Of a stretch of DNA of 64,000 bases, positions 44,477-53,431 are shown in pieces. The notes beneath the pieces are model-generated. The model worked only from the letters and a program-made list of their open reading frames with translations, did not search any database and was not told the DNA's origin. Positions within the stretch are counted from its first letter, which is position 1. The number at the start of each line of letters is the position of its first letter. Origin of the DNA: Advenella mimigardefordensis DPN7 (GTDB lineage: Bacteria > Pseudomonadota > Gammaproteobacteria > Burkholderiales > Burkholderiaceae_B); NCBI RefSeq assembly GCF_000521505.1, contig NZ_CP003915.1:4278001-4342000 (forward strand). Reading direction: 5' to 3'. The position numbers were made by a program, and so were the translations under genes.

Positions 44477-45472
44477 TCAATTAATTTTAATATTCGCCTC
44501 TTTGGCCAGCGTCTTCCAGGCGGGGATTTCCTTTTTCACCACGGCATCAAGCGCCTCTGGTGTCCCGCCTACCACAACCGCACCCTGCGCAAGGAATGCA
44601 TCCTGTATCGCCTTATCGCCGGCGGCCTGGGCCAGTACTTTCTGAATTTTGTCGATGATGGGGCGCGGGGTACCGGCAGGCGCGAACATGGCGTACCAGG
44701 AATCCACATTGAAACCATCAAGAGTCTCGGCCACCGATGGTACATCCGGGAGCACTGGCGTGCGCTCTTTCGTGGAGACGGCAAGCGCCTTGAGTTTGCC
44801 ATTGCGAATATACTGAGTCACCGCAGGCAACGATACCCAAAGCAAGGGGATCTGTCCGCCCAGCACATCTACCGTTGCAGGACCACCGCCGCGATACGGC
44901 GCATGCGTTAACTGAACCTGCCCCAGCTTCTTGAATAATTCACCTGCAATATGACTGGGCGAGCCGACACCCGCAGAACCATAAATGACCGGCGTGTCTG
45001 CTGCCTTGGCGTATGCAATAAGTTCCGGAATCGTTGACGGCTTGAAAGACGGATGCGCCACCAGCACCTGAGGCGCGGATGCAACCATGGATACGGGATC
45101 CAGATCTTTCTCCGTATCAAATGGCAATTGCGCATAAATGGCGGGGTTGATCGTGTGCGACGACAAGGTCAACAATAGCGTATAACCATCGGGCGCGGCC
45201 TTGGCCACCTGTGCCGTACCAATGGTGCCACCCGCACCGCCCTTGTTTTCAATGACCACGCTTTGCCCCAACCCTTTGCTTAGCGGCTCCTGCAAAATGC
45301 GTGCGGCCACGTCAACACTACCGCCCGCCGGGTAGGACACGATCAAACGAATCGGCTTATTGGGGAAATTCTGGTCAGCAGTGGCAGCAACGCTCACTGC
45401 CGCGAAGGTCAATGCGCCAACAGCTAGGAAAATATTCAGCCAGCGCACAGTAGCATTTCTAAATAGGGTCAT
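44477..45472 (-). CDS. Bug/TctC-family periplasmic substrate-binding protein, stand-alone
   Basis: A 331-aa receptor. The signal peptide includes IFLAVGALTFAAVSVAATA. Signatures are FPNKPIRLIVSYPAGGSVDVAAR, ENKGGAGGTIGTAQVAKAAPDGYTLL, APYRGGGPATVDVLGGQI and VPSVAETLDGF. AGAGA precedes the ATG. It is convergent to the CitE-like operon and has no enzyme genes beside it, so the ligand is unknown. The region upstream is a long gap. Confidence 0.88.
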   Translation of the reverse strand: MTLFRNATVRWLNIFLAVGALTFAAVSVAATADQNFPNKPIRLIVSYPAGGSVDVAARILQEPLSKGLGQSVVIENKGGAGGTIGTAQVAKAAPDGYTLLLTLSSHTINPAIYAQLPFDTEKDLDPVSMVASAPQVLVAHPSFKPSTIPELIAYAKAADTPVIYGSAGVGSPSHIAGELFKKLGQVQLTHAPYRGGGPATVDVLGGQIPLLWVSLPAVTQYIRNGKLKALAVSTKERTPVLPDVPSVAETLDGFNVDSWYAMFAPAGTPRPIIDKIQKVLAQAAGDKAIQDAFLAQGAVVVGGTPEALDAVVKKEIPAWKTLAKEANIKIN

Positions 45473-46433
45473 GGCAGTCTCTCTTAATTGGAATAAAGTT
45501 TATACAGACAAACAGCCACTTAATAAAATAGCTTTTAGCTCTATTCTTATTGCTACTGATGCGGGCAGACTGGCCGCGCGTCGTTATTGCGCATCGTTAT
45601 TGCACCACTTTACTGCACATCTGCCCTGACTGGAAAATCGATTTCAAAACAGGTGCAAGAGCACCGACGGCGCAACTCCGGTCAACCGTCGGCCCATCGC
45701 CATTAAATAAATGAGTGGCATTCGGGTTCATTGATTCGCAAATCGAAGATTCCAGGACGCGAACATATGCCACTGCAGCAGCGTCACTCAGACAAGATCA
45801 AATATTTTTTTCTGAAAGCATTTTGCTATTTATTACTTGTCATTTGGCAGCCCCAACGCGCAAGTTTGCGGATACGTGCCAAACCTTTCAGAACCTGCGT
45901 GCGCATTGAACCAAAAAAATACCCTGGCTCAGACGAGCCAGGGTGCAAAAGTACGATGGATAGGTGAATATCATTCGTACGGGGCGTATTCTATATAAAA
46001 CATTGCCTATTGCCTGCTTCCTGTAACACATGTTTTGTATTATTTGTAAATAAAAAACTCAGAATGTGGCGCTAACGCCTCGCGGGTCATGTTTTGAAAT
46101 GAGTTCAGGGAAAAAAGTACCGCTGCGGCGTGTTTGTTTGCCTGTCAATTGACTCAATACAACGTGCTGTGCAGCCGCAAACCTGTTTATTAACTGAATT
46201 TAACGCGCCCCTAACTCGATGCAAATGAGGCACGTACGTATGTTCTCGCCACCAATCGATTATCTTTAGGTGCATAAAGACAGCGATATTTTATAGACAG
46301 CGACATTCTATTCCTGTTCTGCCAAGCAGAATGAGAGACAAAAAGGTATTTGTACCGAAGATCCGTTCCGCAGCATCAACCCACATGCACGAGATCGCAC
46401 CCATCATCGCCCGCAACAGTTTTGCGTATCCAG
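45473..46433. other. 961-bp gap without a convincing gene
   Basis: Lies between the start of a minus-strand Bug gene and the end of a minus-strand GntR gene. It contains a 13-bp direct repeat of GCRTCGTTATTGC (45578-45603), a 7-bp stem CCGACGG/CCGTCGG (45664-45692) and a strong minus-strand terminator (45911-45944). Short open frames here lack ribosome sites and family likeness. The right half is AT-rich and featureless. Confidence 0.7.
45911..45944 (-). terminator. Strong terminator far from any gene
   Basis: A 10-bp perfect stem ACCCTGGCTC/GAGCCAGGGT (45921-45930 and 45935-45944) with a 4-nt loop; on the minus strand it is followed by a run of seven T. The nearest upstream minus-strand gene ends 490 bp away. 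Confidence 0.8.
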
Positions 46434-47165
46434 TCAGTCTTTGGCGATATATTCGTATTTCGCAGTATTGGCGCGTGTTTGCCGCCACTCCACCGGGCGA
46501 TCCTGATACGTATACGCGGTGCGATCAATCAATAGCAAAGGCGTGGCTTCGGCGATATCCAGCCAACCGGCCACGGCGCTGTCGGCCTGGCAAACGCTCA
46601 ACTTTTCGCGCGTATCAACAATATTGATGCCGAAATTATTCTGATAAAAATTGTATAGCGTGCTCGAGCGCTCGCCCAGGCTCTGCTCATTCAGCGTGGC
46701 AAAAAGCACTTCCGGCACCTGGATTTCATCCACCATCACCAGATCATTATTCAGGCTCAGCAGATTAAAAAAATGAAATACGCTGGCATCTTTGGGCAAC
46801 TGCAAACGCTCGCAGGCCTCGCGCGTCGCTTTCCGACGACGAAATTTCAGCAGACGCGTTGTTGGATACGTCTTGTAGCCATCCCGACGCTGGATCCGGA
46901 AAAACTTGAAAAAATGCTGATCGCTTTCGTGCGTGGCAACAAAGGTACCCCGCCCCTGATGACGAATCAGGATATGTTCGCTCACCAGCTCATCCACCGC
47001 CTTGCGCAGGGTCCCGATGGATACCCCGAATTTTTCGGCCAGTTGATTCTCGGGTGGAATCGCCTGGCCGCGCACCCACTCGCCACTTGCAAGCGCCGCC
47101 AGCAAGGATTGCTTGACTGCAAAATAAAGAGGCGTGCCCGGTAAAAAGAATTCTTTCTTGTTCAT
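46434..47165 (-). CDS. GntR-family (HutC subfamily) transcriptional regulator
   Basis: A 243-aa protein. The winged helix includes LAALASGEWVRGQAIPPENQLAEKFGVSIGTLRKAVDELVSEHIL, and the UTRA domain has VFHFFNLLSLNNDLVMVDEIQVP, NNFGINIVDTREKLSV and PLLLIDRTAYTYQDRPVEWRQT. It is divergent from the SuyAB-like genes with 195 bp between, so it is their likely regulator, responding to a hydroxy or sulfo acid. Confidence 0.88.
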   Translation of the reverse strand: MNKKEFFLPGTPLYFAVKQSLLAALASGEWVRGQAIPPENQLAEKFGVSIGTLRKAVDELVSEHILIRHQGRGTFVATHESDQHFFKFFRIQRRDGYKTYPTTRLLKFRRRKATREACERLQLPKDASVFHFFNLLSLNNDLVMVDEIQVPEVLFATLNEQSLGERSSTLYNFYQNNFGINIVDTREKLSVCQADSAVAGWLDIAEATPLLLIDRTAYTYQDRPVEWRQTRANTAKYEYIAKD

Positions 47166-47257
47166 AGATGGCAGATTTTAAATGACTTGCCGCCATGATG
47201 CCACGGCTTGCATCCCCAACGCCAGCAGAATTCAAATGTGAAGCTTTTTTGACAAAT

Positions 47258-47303
47258 TCATATATATGATCTAGTTGACTTGGATGAATATTGCAATTAT
47301 GAT
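47258..47303 (+). promoter_or_regulatory. Promoter of the SuyAB-like operon with a palindrome
   Basis: -35 TTGACT (47275-47280), 17-bp spacer, -10 TATGAT (47298-47303), 58 bp before the first gene. The perfect 12-bp palindrome TCATATATATGA (47258-47269) ends 5 bp upstream of the -35. It is a candidate site for the divergent GntR protein. Confidence 0.5.
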
Positions 47304-47360
47304 GAATCAAATTTTCTATGCAATGAAACACACTCAAATTACCAATCAAAGGAGAAAACG

Positions 47361-47642
47361 ATGATCCATGCCGTATTGCATGATTCAAAGGACACCGTTG
47401 CCGTTGCCGTCGTCGAAGGGATTACGGCCGGAATGGAACTGGCCTGCTGGAATATGGAAGAAGACAAAATCATTACTGTGAAAGCCACCCAGGACATTCC
47501 CATCGGCCACAAGGTCGCCCTGGTAGACATGAAAGATGGCGATACCGTCTTCAAATACAGTGTCGATATCGGCAAAGTGGTTGCGCCCATCAAGGCAGGC
47601 GACCATGCCCACGTGCACAACATCAAAACCAAGCGCTGGTAA
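47361..47642 (+). CDS. suyA: UxaA-family small subunit (SAF domain), probable sulfolactate sulfo-lyase alpha
   Basis: A 93-aa protein: one SAF domain with HDSKDTVAVAVVEGITAG, ATQDIPIGHKVALVDMKDGD and the final DHAHVHNIKTKRW. Stand-alone SAF subunits occur in altronate/galactarate dehydratases and in (R)-sulfolactate sulfo-lyase, whose alpha subunit has this size. AAAGGAGA precedes ATG 47361; an upstream extension in the same frame has no support. The next gene is the large subunit. A following hydroxyacid dehydrogenase and Bug receptor favour the sulfolactate reading, but a sugar-acid dehydratase is possible. Confidence 0.7.
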   Translation: MIHAVLHDSKDTVAVAVVEGITAGMELACWNMEEDKIITVKATQDIPIGHKVALVDMKDGDTVFKYSVDIGKVVAPIKAGDHAHVHNIKTKRW

Positions 47643-47702
47643 GCACTGCGCCCGCACTGCCACAACCGCTATCGACAGCTATTCAAAGCAAGGATTTTAC
47701 TC

Positions 47703-48878
47703 ATGGCCATTATTGATTCAAACACCACCTTCCGCGGCTACAGAAGAGACAACGGGCGCGTTGGCATACGCAACCACGTTGTGATTCTGCCTGTAGACGA
47801 TATTTCAAATGCAGCCGTTGAAGCGGTTGCCAACAACATCAAAGGCACTATCGGCATTCCCCATCCATACGGACGCCTGCAATTTGGCGCCGATCTTGAT
47901 CTGCACTTTCGCACGCTGATTGGAACAGGCTGCAATCCCAACGTTGCCGCCGTCGTCGTCATCGGCATTGAAGAAGGCTGGACCAAAAAAGTAGTCGATG
48001 CCATCGCCCAAACCGGCAAGCCGGTAGCAGGCTTTTCCATCGAACTGCACGGCGATCACGACACGATTATGCGTGCCTCCAAAAAGGCCAAGGAATTCGT
48101 GCATTACGCCACGGCGCTGGAACGTGTTGAATGCCCTATTGCAGATCTGTGGGTCTCTACCAAATGCGGCGAATCGGACACCACATCAGGTTGCGGTGCT
48201 AACCCAACTGTAGGCGACGCCTTTGACAAACTCTACGCTACCGGCAATACACTTGTGTTTGGGGAAACCTCGGAGCTGACCGGCGGCGAACAAATCGTGG
48301 CGGCCCGTTGCGCCAACGACAAAGTACGCGAAGATTTCATGTTCATGTTCAATCGCTATCAGGACATGATCAATCGCTGGAAAACCTCGGATCTGTCAGA
48401 ATCGCAGCCAACCAAAGGCAATATTGCCGGCGGCCTGACCACAATTGAAGAAAAAGCCCTGGGCAACATCCAGAAAATCGGTAAAAAATGCAAGGTAGAC
48501 GGCGTGCTGGACAAAGCCGAAATGCCCACCGGCAAAGGCCTTTGGTTTATGGACTCGTCTTCTGCCGCGGCCGAAATGGTGACGCTGTGCGCGGCTTCTG
48601 GCTATGCGGTGCATTTTTTCCCCACCGGCCAGGGCAACGTGATTGGCAATCCGATTCTGCCTGTCATCAAAATCTGCGCCAATCCGCGTACCGTCAGAAC
48701 CATGGCCGAACACATTGACGTGGACACCTCTGGTCTGTTGCAACGCGAAATCAATCTGGACCAGGCAGGAGATAAACTGCTTGAATGCATGCTGGCCACA
48801 GCCAATGGTCGCTGGACATCCGCCGAAGCACTGGGCCACCGCGAATTTGTCCTGACCCGACTATTCGAAAGCGCCTGA
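47703..48878 (+). CDS. suyB: UxaA-family large subunit, probable sulfolactate sulfo-lyase beta
   Basis: A 391-aa catalytic subunit of the UxaA/GarD hydro-lyase family: [49 protein letters not shown], then [17 protein letters not shown] and [16 protein letters not shown] with the Cys-rich metal site. It is shorter than altronate dehydratase (about 490 aa) and matches the length of SuyB, which splits (R)-sulfolactate into pyruvate and sulfite. AAGGA precedes the ATG. The SuyB reading rests on subunit split, length and neighbours. Confidence 0.7.
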   Translation: MAIIDSNTTFRGYRRDNGRVGIRNHVVILPVDDISNAAVEAVANNIKGTIGIPHPYGRLQFGADLDLHFRTLIGTGCNPNVAAVVVIGIEEGWTKKVVDAIAQTGKPVAGFSIELHGDHDTIMRASKKAKEFVHYATALERVECPIADLWVSTKCGESDTTSGCGANPTVGDAFDKLYATGNTLVFGETSELTGGEQIVAARCANDKVREDFMFMFNRYQDMINRWKTSDLSESQPTKGNIAGGLTTIEEKALGNIQKIGKKCKVDGVLDKAEMPTGKGLWFMDSSSAAAEMVTLCAASGYAVHFFPTGQGNVIGNPILPVIKICANPRTVRTMAEHIDVDTSGLLQREINLDQAGDKLLECMLATANGRWTSAEALGHREFVLTRLFESA

Positions 48879-48882
48879 TCCC

Positions 48883-48916
48883 TGGCGGCCGGTATAAAAA
48901 ACCAGGCCGGCCGCCA
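48883..48916 (+). other. GC-rich stem-loop between suyB-like and Bug genes
   Basis: A 10-bp stem TGGCGGCCGG/CCGGCCGCCA with a 14-nt loop, 4 bp after the lyase stop. No U-run follows, so this probably protects or separates parts of an operon mRNA rather than ending it. Confidence 0.6.
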
Positions 48917-48941
48917 ATCACAATCGTGGAGGAGACACCCC

Positions 48942-49940
48942 ATGAAACATCGTCACACCGCAACAAAACGCAGCATACTCAAATTCGGACTGTTGTCATT
49001 GTTCTGTGCAAGCACCGCGATTGTGGCTCCCGCGGCGCAGGCTGACTGGAAACCGGATCAATACATCACCTATATTGTTCCCTTTGCTCCCGGCGGCCTC
49101 ACCGATGTTGCCGCCCGCATGGTCGCCAAAGGCGTGGGCGACAAAACCGGGTGGAATATCGTCGTAAACAACAAGGCCGGTGCCAACGGTAACCTTGGGC
49201 CTGCCGAAGCGGCCCGCGCTAAACCGGATGGCAATACCTGGCTGGCCATAACCATGACCCATGCAGTCAATAAAACCCTGTTCGGACAAAAAGCCGGCTA
49301 TGACATAGAAAAAGACTTTGTACCCGTAGCCAAGATCGCCTCGTCGGCCATCATGGTTGTCGTACCACAAAACAGCCCTATCAAAACCCTGCAGGACCTG
49401 ATTGACACCGCCAAAAAGAAAACCTTGAACGTGGGCAGCAGCGGTACCGGTACGCCTCCGCATATTGCGGCGGCGTTGTTTCAGGAACTGACCAAAACCA
49501 AAATGACGCACGTTCCCTATAAAGGCGGCGCACCTTCCATGGTGGACCTGATCGGGGGGCAGATAGATGTGGTTTTCTCCAATTATCCTGAATCCCTGTC
49601 CTATGTTCAGCAAGGCAAATTGCGGGCACTGGCCATCACATCTGAAAAACGCGCCGCTGCCGTACCCGACGTGCCCACCACCGCAGAAGCCGGCTTACCC
49701 AGGCTGATGGTAGACAACTTCACCGGCCTGATGGCGCCCAAAGGCACCGACCCCGCCCTGGTAAAGGAAATCAGCGACAAGGTGACGGCCGTGGTTGGTG
49801 AAAAAGCCATGGGCGAACAACTGATCAAGCTGGGGTTCATCCCCGACCCAATGGGGCCAGACCAGTTCAAAACCTATCTGCATGACCAGATTGAAAAACT
49901 GGCCAAAACCATCAAAGACGCCGACATCAAAGTCAACTAA
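48942..49940 (+). CDS. Bug/TctC-family periplasmic substrate-binding protein
   Basis: A 332-aa receptor. The signal peptide includes GLLSLFCASTAIVAPAAQA. It has DQYITYIVPFAPGGLTDVAARM, NNKAGANGNLGPAEAARAKPDGNTW, VPYKGGAPSMVDLIGGQIDV and VPTTAEAGLPRL. GGAGGAG precedes the ATG. It follows the SuyAB-like genes and precedes a hydroxyacid dehydrogenase, so it likely binds a sulfonated or hydroxy acid. TctAB genes are missing here. Confidence 0.88.
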   Translation: MKHRHTATKRSILKFGLLSLFCASTAIVAPAAQADWKPDQYITYIVPFAPGGLTDVAARMVAKGVGDKTGWNIVVNNKAGANGNLGPAEAARAKPDGNTWLAITMTHAVNKTLFGQKAGYDIEKDFVPVAKIASSAIMVVVPQNSPIKTLQDLIDTAKKKTLNVGSSGTGTPPHIAAALFQELTKTKMTHVPYKGGAPSMVDLIGGQIDVVFSNYPESLSYVQQGKLRALAITSEKRAAAVPDVPTTAEAGLPRLMVDNFTGLMAPKGTDPALVKEISDKVTAVVGEKAMGEQLIKLGFIPDPMGPDQFKTYLHDQIEKLAKTIKDADIKVN

Positions 49941-49981
49941 ATCACACCTGTCTGAATCACACCTGGAACCTGACATTTAAC

Positions 49982-50917
49982 ATGACCAACACCATTGTCA
50001 TCTCTGAGTTTATGGACGAACCGGCAGTAGACCGCCTGCGCCAGATCGCGCAGGTGGACTACCGGCCGGACCTTGTCGATCAACAGGAAGCCCTATATGA
50101 AGCAGTGAGCGCAGCCAATGCCCTGATCGTACGCAACCGCACCCAGGTCAACGCCCAATTACTGGCACACGCACCCCATTTGAAGGTTGTGGGCAGACTG
50201 GGCGTTGGCCTGGACAATATAGACATGGACCTGTGCGCAAGCAAAGACATTACCGTATACCCAGCAGTGGGCGCCAATGCCCAGGCTGTGGCCGAATATG
50301 TGATTGCAAGCACATTTGTGTTGCTGCGTGGCGCTTATCTGGCGAGCGACCAGGTGACAGCAGGGCAATGGCCGCGCGCCCAGCTTGGCAATGGACTGGA
50401 AGTAGCCGGACGTACGCTAGGCCTGGTGGGTTTTGGCGGCATAGGCAGACTCACTGCAAGGCTGGCCAGCGCCCTGGGCATGAACATCGCAGCTTACGAC
50501 CCTATGATCAAATCGGACAGCACCGTCTGGGCCGAAACCGGTGCAATGCAAATGTCATTGGAAGAACTGCTGCAACACGCCGATGTTGTGAGCATGCACA
50601 CCCCGCTCACGAAGGAAACCCGCCATTTAATCGATGCCAGGCGCATCGCACTGATGAAAAAAGAAAGCATATTGATTAATACCTCACGAGGCGGTATTGT
50701 GGATGAACTGGCGCTGGTGGCTGCGCTGCAGGCAGGCAAACTGCGCGGTGCAGCGCTGGATGTGTTTGAGGATGAGCCGGTGAAGACCGGCAATACGCTG
50801 CCGGATATGCCGAATCTGATATTGACGCCGCATATTGCCGGGCTGACGCAGGAGGCGAATGAAAGGGTGTCGGGGGTGATTGCGGAGAAGGTGATGGGGT
50901 ATTTGCTGGGGGAGTGA
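49982..50917 (+). CDS. D-2-hydroxyacid dehydrogenase, possible (S)-sulfolactate dehydrogenase
   Basis: A 311-aa NAD-dependent 2-hydroxyacid dehydrogenase of the SerA/SlcC group. It has RLGVGLDNIDMDLC, the nucleotide site VGFGGIGRLTARLASALG, the catalytic Arg in NTSRGGIVDE, Glu in FEDEPV and His in TPHIAG. No ACT domain follows, so it is not a standard biosynthetic SerA. Near a SuyAB-like lyase it may be SlcC, which oxidises (S)-sulfolactate to sulfopyruvate. ComC, the partner reductase, is not in the window. The ribosome site before the ATG is weak. Confidence 0.75.
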   Translation: MTNTIVISEFMDEPAVDRLRQIAQVDYRPDLVDQQEALYEAVSAANALIVRNRTQVNAQLLAHAPHLKVVGRLGVGLDNIDMDLCASKDITVYPAVGANAQAVAEYVIASTFVLLRGAYLASDQVTAGQWPRAQLGNGLEVAGRTLGLVGFGGIGRLTARLASALGMNIAAYDPMIKSDSTVWAETGAMQMSLEELLQHADVVSMHTPLTKETRHLIDARRIALMKKESILINTSRGGIVDELALVAALQAGKLRGAALDVFEDEPVKTGNTLPDMPNLILTPHIAGLTQEANERVSGVIAEKVMGYLLGE

Positions 50918-51090
50918 TGGGCCGAATGATGGGAACGGTTGTATTTACAGTCTGCTGTATTATCCACGCCCGGCAGTATAGCAGACCTGGCAACCACAAA
51001 TAACAGCAAAAACACTAATAACCCAATTGTCATTCCTGCCGCTATAATGACAGAAATACTAAAAATACAATAAGTTATAACGGAGGCGAT

Positions 51091-51318
51091 ATGAAAATGT
51101 TTTCTATCTATTCAGGGCAGGAACCCGAGGACCTCAATGCGGTGCACACGAATGTCCTTGTGTGCAACGCCTGTGCAGCTTCCGAGATGGGCGCGTTCGA
51201 AGATGCCGACGAAATCATCGAAGTATCCTGCGATCCCAGTTATGAGGATCGCTGCAAACTCTGCGGCAAAACCTTCGAGCAGGAAATAGAAGAACACTCG
51301 GCTGTGCGAGTTCTCTAG
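51091..51318 (+). CDS. Small cysteine-rich protein of unknown function
   Basis: A 75-aa acidic protein with two cysteine pairs: VCNACAASE near residues 25-31 and CDPSYEDRCKLCGKTF near 48-63, which looks like a zinc-ribbon of four or five cysteines. AACGGAGG stands 6 bp before the ATG. It has no signal peptide and no helix-turn-helix. It is a stand-alone gene between the hydroxyacid dehydrogenase and the capsule genes. I do not recognise the family. Confidence 0.7.
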   Translation: MKMFSIYSGQEPEDLNAVHTNVLVCNACAASEMGAFEDADEIIEVSCDPSYEDRCKLCGKTFEQEIEEHSAVRVL

Positions 51319-51406
51319 CGCGCTGGCTTCTGCCATTACGCTGTGATGGAGCCCTGCTGTCTGAAAACCGACTTAGGTCCCTGGCTCGCCTGAGTGCCTT
51401 CCCCCG

Positions 51407-53431
51407 TCAGCGCTTGCCGCGAAGTCTTGCGATCCATCCCAGCACAGGGCGTACTGCCTTACGCCAAGGGGGCATGGCACTTACACCTGCTGCTTTCCAA
51501 TCCAGTAGCTCATCCAGGGCACTTTCCGGTGTCGTATAACGGCCGGAACGCCGGCTTACATAAGACGGATACAGAATCAGCACACCGGCAACCAATTCAT
51601 CCAGAGACAACGTCCGATCACGCCGTGCAACTGGGTTCATGTCTTGCGTCAGCCCCCAGCCGGCATAAAAAGGCTGCCCCAGCGTAACCACCTTGCGGCC
51701 ACGCAACAGCGCCTCAAAGCCGGCCAGCGACGTCAATACATGCACCTCATCCACCACGGCAAACAGTTCGCCTATCGGATAATCCACCACCACTTCATTA
51801 CACCAGTCCAATGCCTGCTGCTCATTTTTTCCCGCATCGCGCAAGCCAGCCACCACATCGGGGTGCGGCTTATAAACGACATAGGCATCCGGATTGGCCT
51901 TGCGTACCGCCCGGAGCAACTCCATATTACGCGGAACCACCGGTGAACCGTACTTGATGGACGCGTCCGTTTCCACTTGTCCCGGCACCAGGATCACGCG
52001 CGCCGCCCCGGCAGGACGCTGCCAGCGCCCCGAACCGACGTTGTATTTGGTGAGGTTCGCGGCTACGATACGCTCGCGTAGCACCGCGGCACGCTGGCGC
52101 AATGCATCGTCAAACACAGCCGTTTGCAAAATCGTTTCCAAATCCGAGGCACGGCTGGAATCGTAATAAATACCGGTACGGTCGATGACCCAGGACAAAG
52201 GCTGCACCAGATCCGCACCCAGGCCCACCGAACGCAGAAAACCGTCTTCCAGAAACACACGTTTATCGGCAAATTGCGACAGATCCGCAGGTCGCCCCCA
52301 TACCGCGAGGGTACCCTCGCCCGGAAAATCTCCGGCTTTCTCCAGAAATCGAACCTCTGAGCCCTGGAAAAACCGTTGCACGATGGGTTTTTTCCAGCGA
52401 GAAAAGTTTGGCGCATAAACAGGCGAGACAAAGCGGTTGCGCATACGGCGTTGCAGCCCCATCCACTCCATCAGCCGCTCTGGCTCACAGAGTGAACCGG
52501 TTTCCGGATCCAGGTAGCGCGCATAGCCGACCAGCGCCGCGTGCACCAATTGCTCCAGCGACACCGGCTGTCGACGCGGCGGGGCAGGCTGTGCATCGGT
52601 GGTCAATCCATATCCCGCGTAAAATGGCATGCCAAATGTGAACACAGGCTTGCCCCACAGCAGCGCTTCAAAACCGATCTGAGACGTAACCGTATACACG
52701 GCCTGGGCCTGTTCAATAAGGCGTACCGGGTGCACATTATCTGCAATAATCCGGACTCGCGGATTATCCTGCAGCGCAGCCAGATCAAAGTGGCCTTTTT
52801 TGTGGCCGGCAAATACGTCCGGGTGAATCTTGATCAAGACCGTGCAGTCAGCATGCTGCCGCAACGCACATTCCAGCATAACGACAAAATCCGCTGGCGA
52901 TGCCTGGCCGTAACGCAGGGATGCGTCACCAAATGTCTGGTCGGCCAGCAGCACATATCGGGCAGGCAACGAACCGGCAAATTCGGGCAAATGGTTATAT
53001 TTGGAAACGCGTTGCTCGCGCCATAGCGAAATAAGCGCTTGTGCGCGGATCGTTTCGTCAGCATCCAGTTGTTGCGCAATCAGATACTCAAGCCAGGATG
53101 GACTGCTGGCGTCATAATAAATGCCTTGATGATCAAACAGCACGGATAAGGGCGGCTCATCTACCCCCAGGCCAACGGATCGTAAAAACCCATCTTCCAG
53201 CAAACAAAATCGCTCGCCAGCCGAAGCGGCTAATCGAACCGCCCGCAAGCCGCTTTTTTTGCGGCCCCAGCCCAAACGAATGGCGTCGCCCGGCGTGCCG
53301 AGGGCACTTATTTTTAGGGGCGCATCCAGAAATGCCGGCAATGAACGGTTGCGCCAAAGACCAATATCCATAGGGCTAACAACATACGATGTAACCTTCC
53401 GATCAACCATCGCCTGCGGCCTGCCTGTCAT
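51407..53431 (-). CDS. kpsC: KpsC-type capsule beta-Kdo transferase
   Basis: A 674-aa protein made of two copies of the Kdo-transferase module. Each has a FLEDGFLRSVGLG motif (about residues 78 and 398), a GIYYDxS motif soon after, and a later VSRRSGRY- or YLDPETGS-like segment with a KxHPDV motif (IKIHPDVFAGH, YKPHPDVVAGL). KpsC builds the poly-Kdo linker on the lipid acceptor of group 2 capsules, one module for each linkage type. Both modules keep these motifs. The ATG overlaps the stop of the upstream glycosyltransferase as ATGA. No KpsS or export genes are visible. Confidence 0.85.
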   Translation of the reverse strand: MTGRPQAMVDRKVTSYVVSPMDIGLWRNRSLPAFLDAPLKISALGTPGDAIRLGWGRKKSGLRAVRLAASAGERFCLLEDGFLRSVGLGVDEPPLSVLFDHQGIYYDASSPSWLEYLIAQQLDADETIRAQALISLWREQRVSKYNHLPEFAGSLPARYVLLADQTFGDASLRYGQASPADFVVMLECALRQHADCTVLIKIHPDVFAGHKKGHFDLAALQDNPRVRIIADNVHPVRLIEQAQAVYTVTSQIGFEALLWGKPVFTFGMPFYAGYGLTTDAQPAPPRRQPVSLEQLVHAALVGYARYLDPETGSLCEPERLMEWMGLQRRMRNRFVSPVYAPNFSRWKKPIVQRFFQGSEVRFLEKAGDFPGEGTLAVWGRPADLSQFADKRVFLEDGFLRSVGLGADLVQPLSWVIDRTGIYYDSSRASDLETILQTAVFDDALRQRAAVLRERIVAANLTKYNVGSGRWQRPAGAARVILVPGQVETDASIKYGSPVVPRNMELLRAVRKANPDAYVVYKPHPDVVAGLRDAGKNEQQALDWCNEVVVDYPIGELFAVVDEVHVLTSLAGFEALLRGRKVVTLGQPFYAGWGLTQDMNPVARRDRTLSLDELVAGVLILYPSYVSRRSGRYTTPESALDELLDWKAAGVSAMPPWRKAVRPVLGWIARLRGKR

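Noticed and set aside
45715..45967. Two overlapping short plus-strand frames in the long gap
   Set aside because: No ribosome site and no family; they run into the terminator stem.
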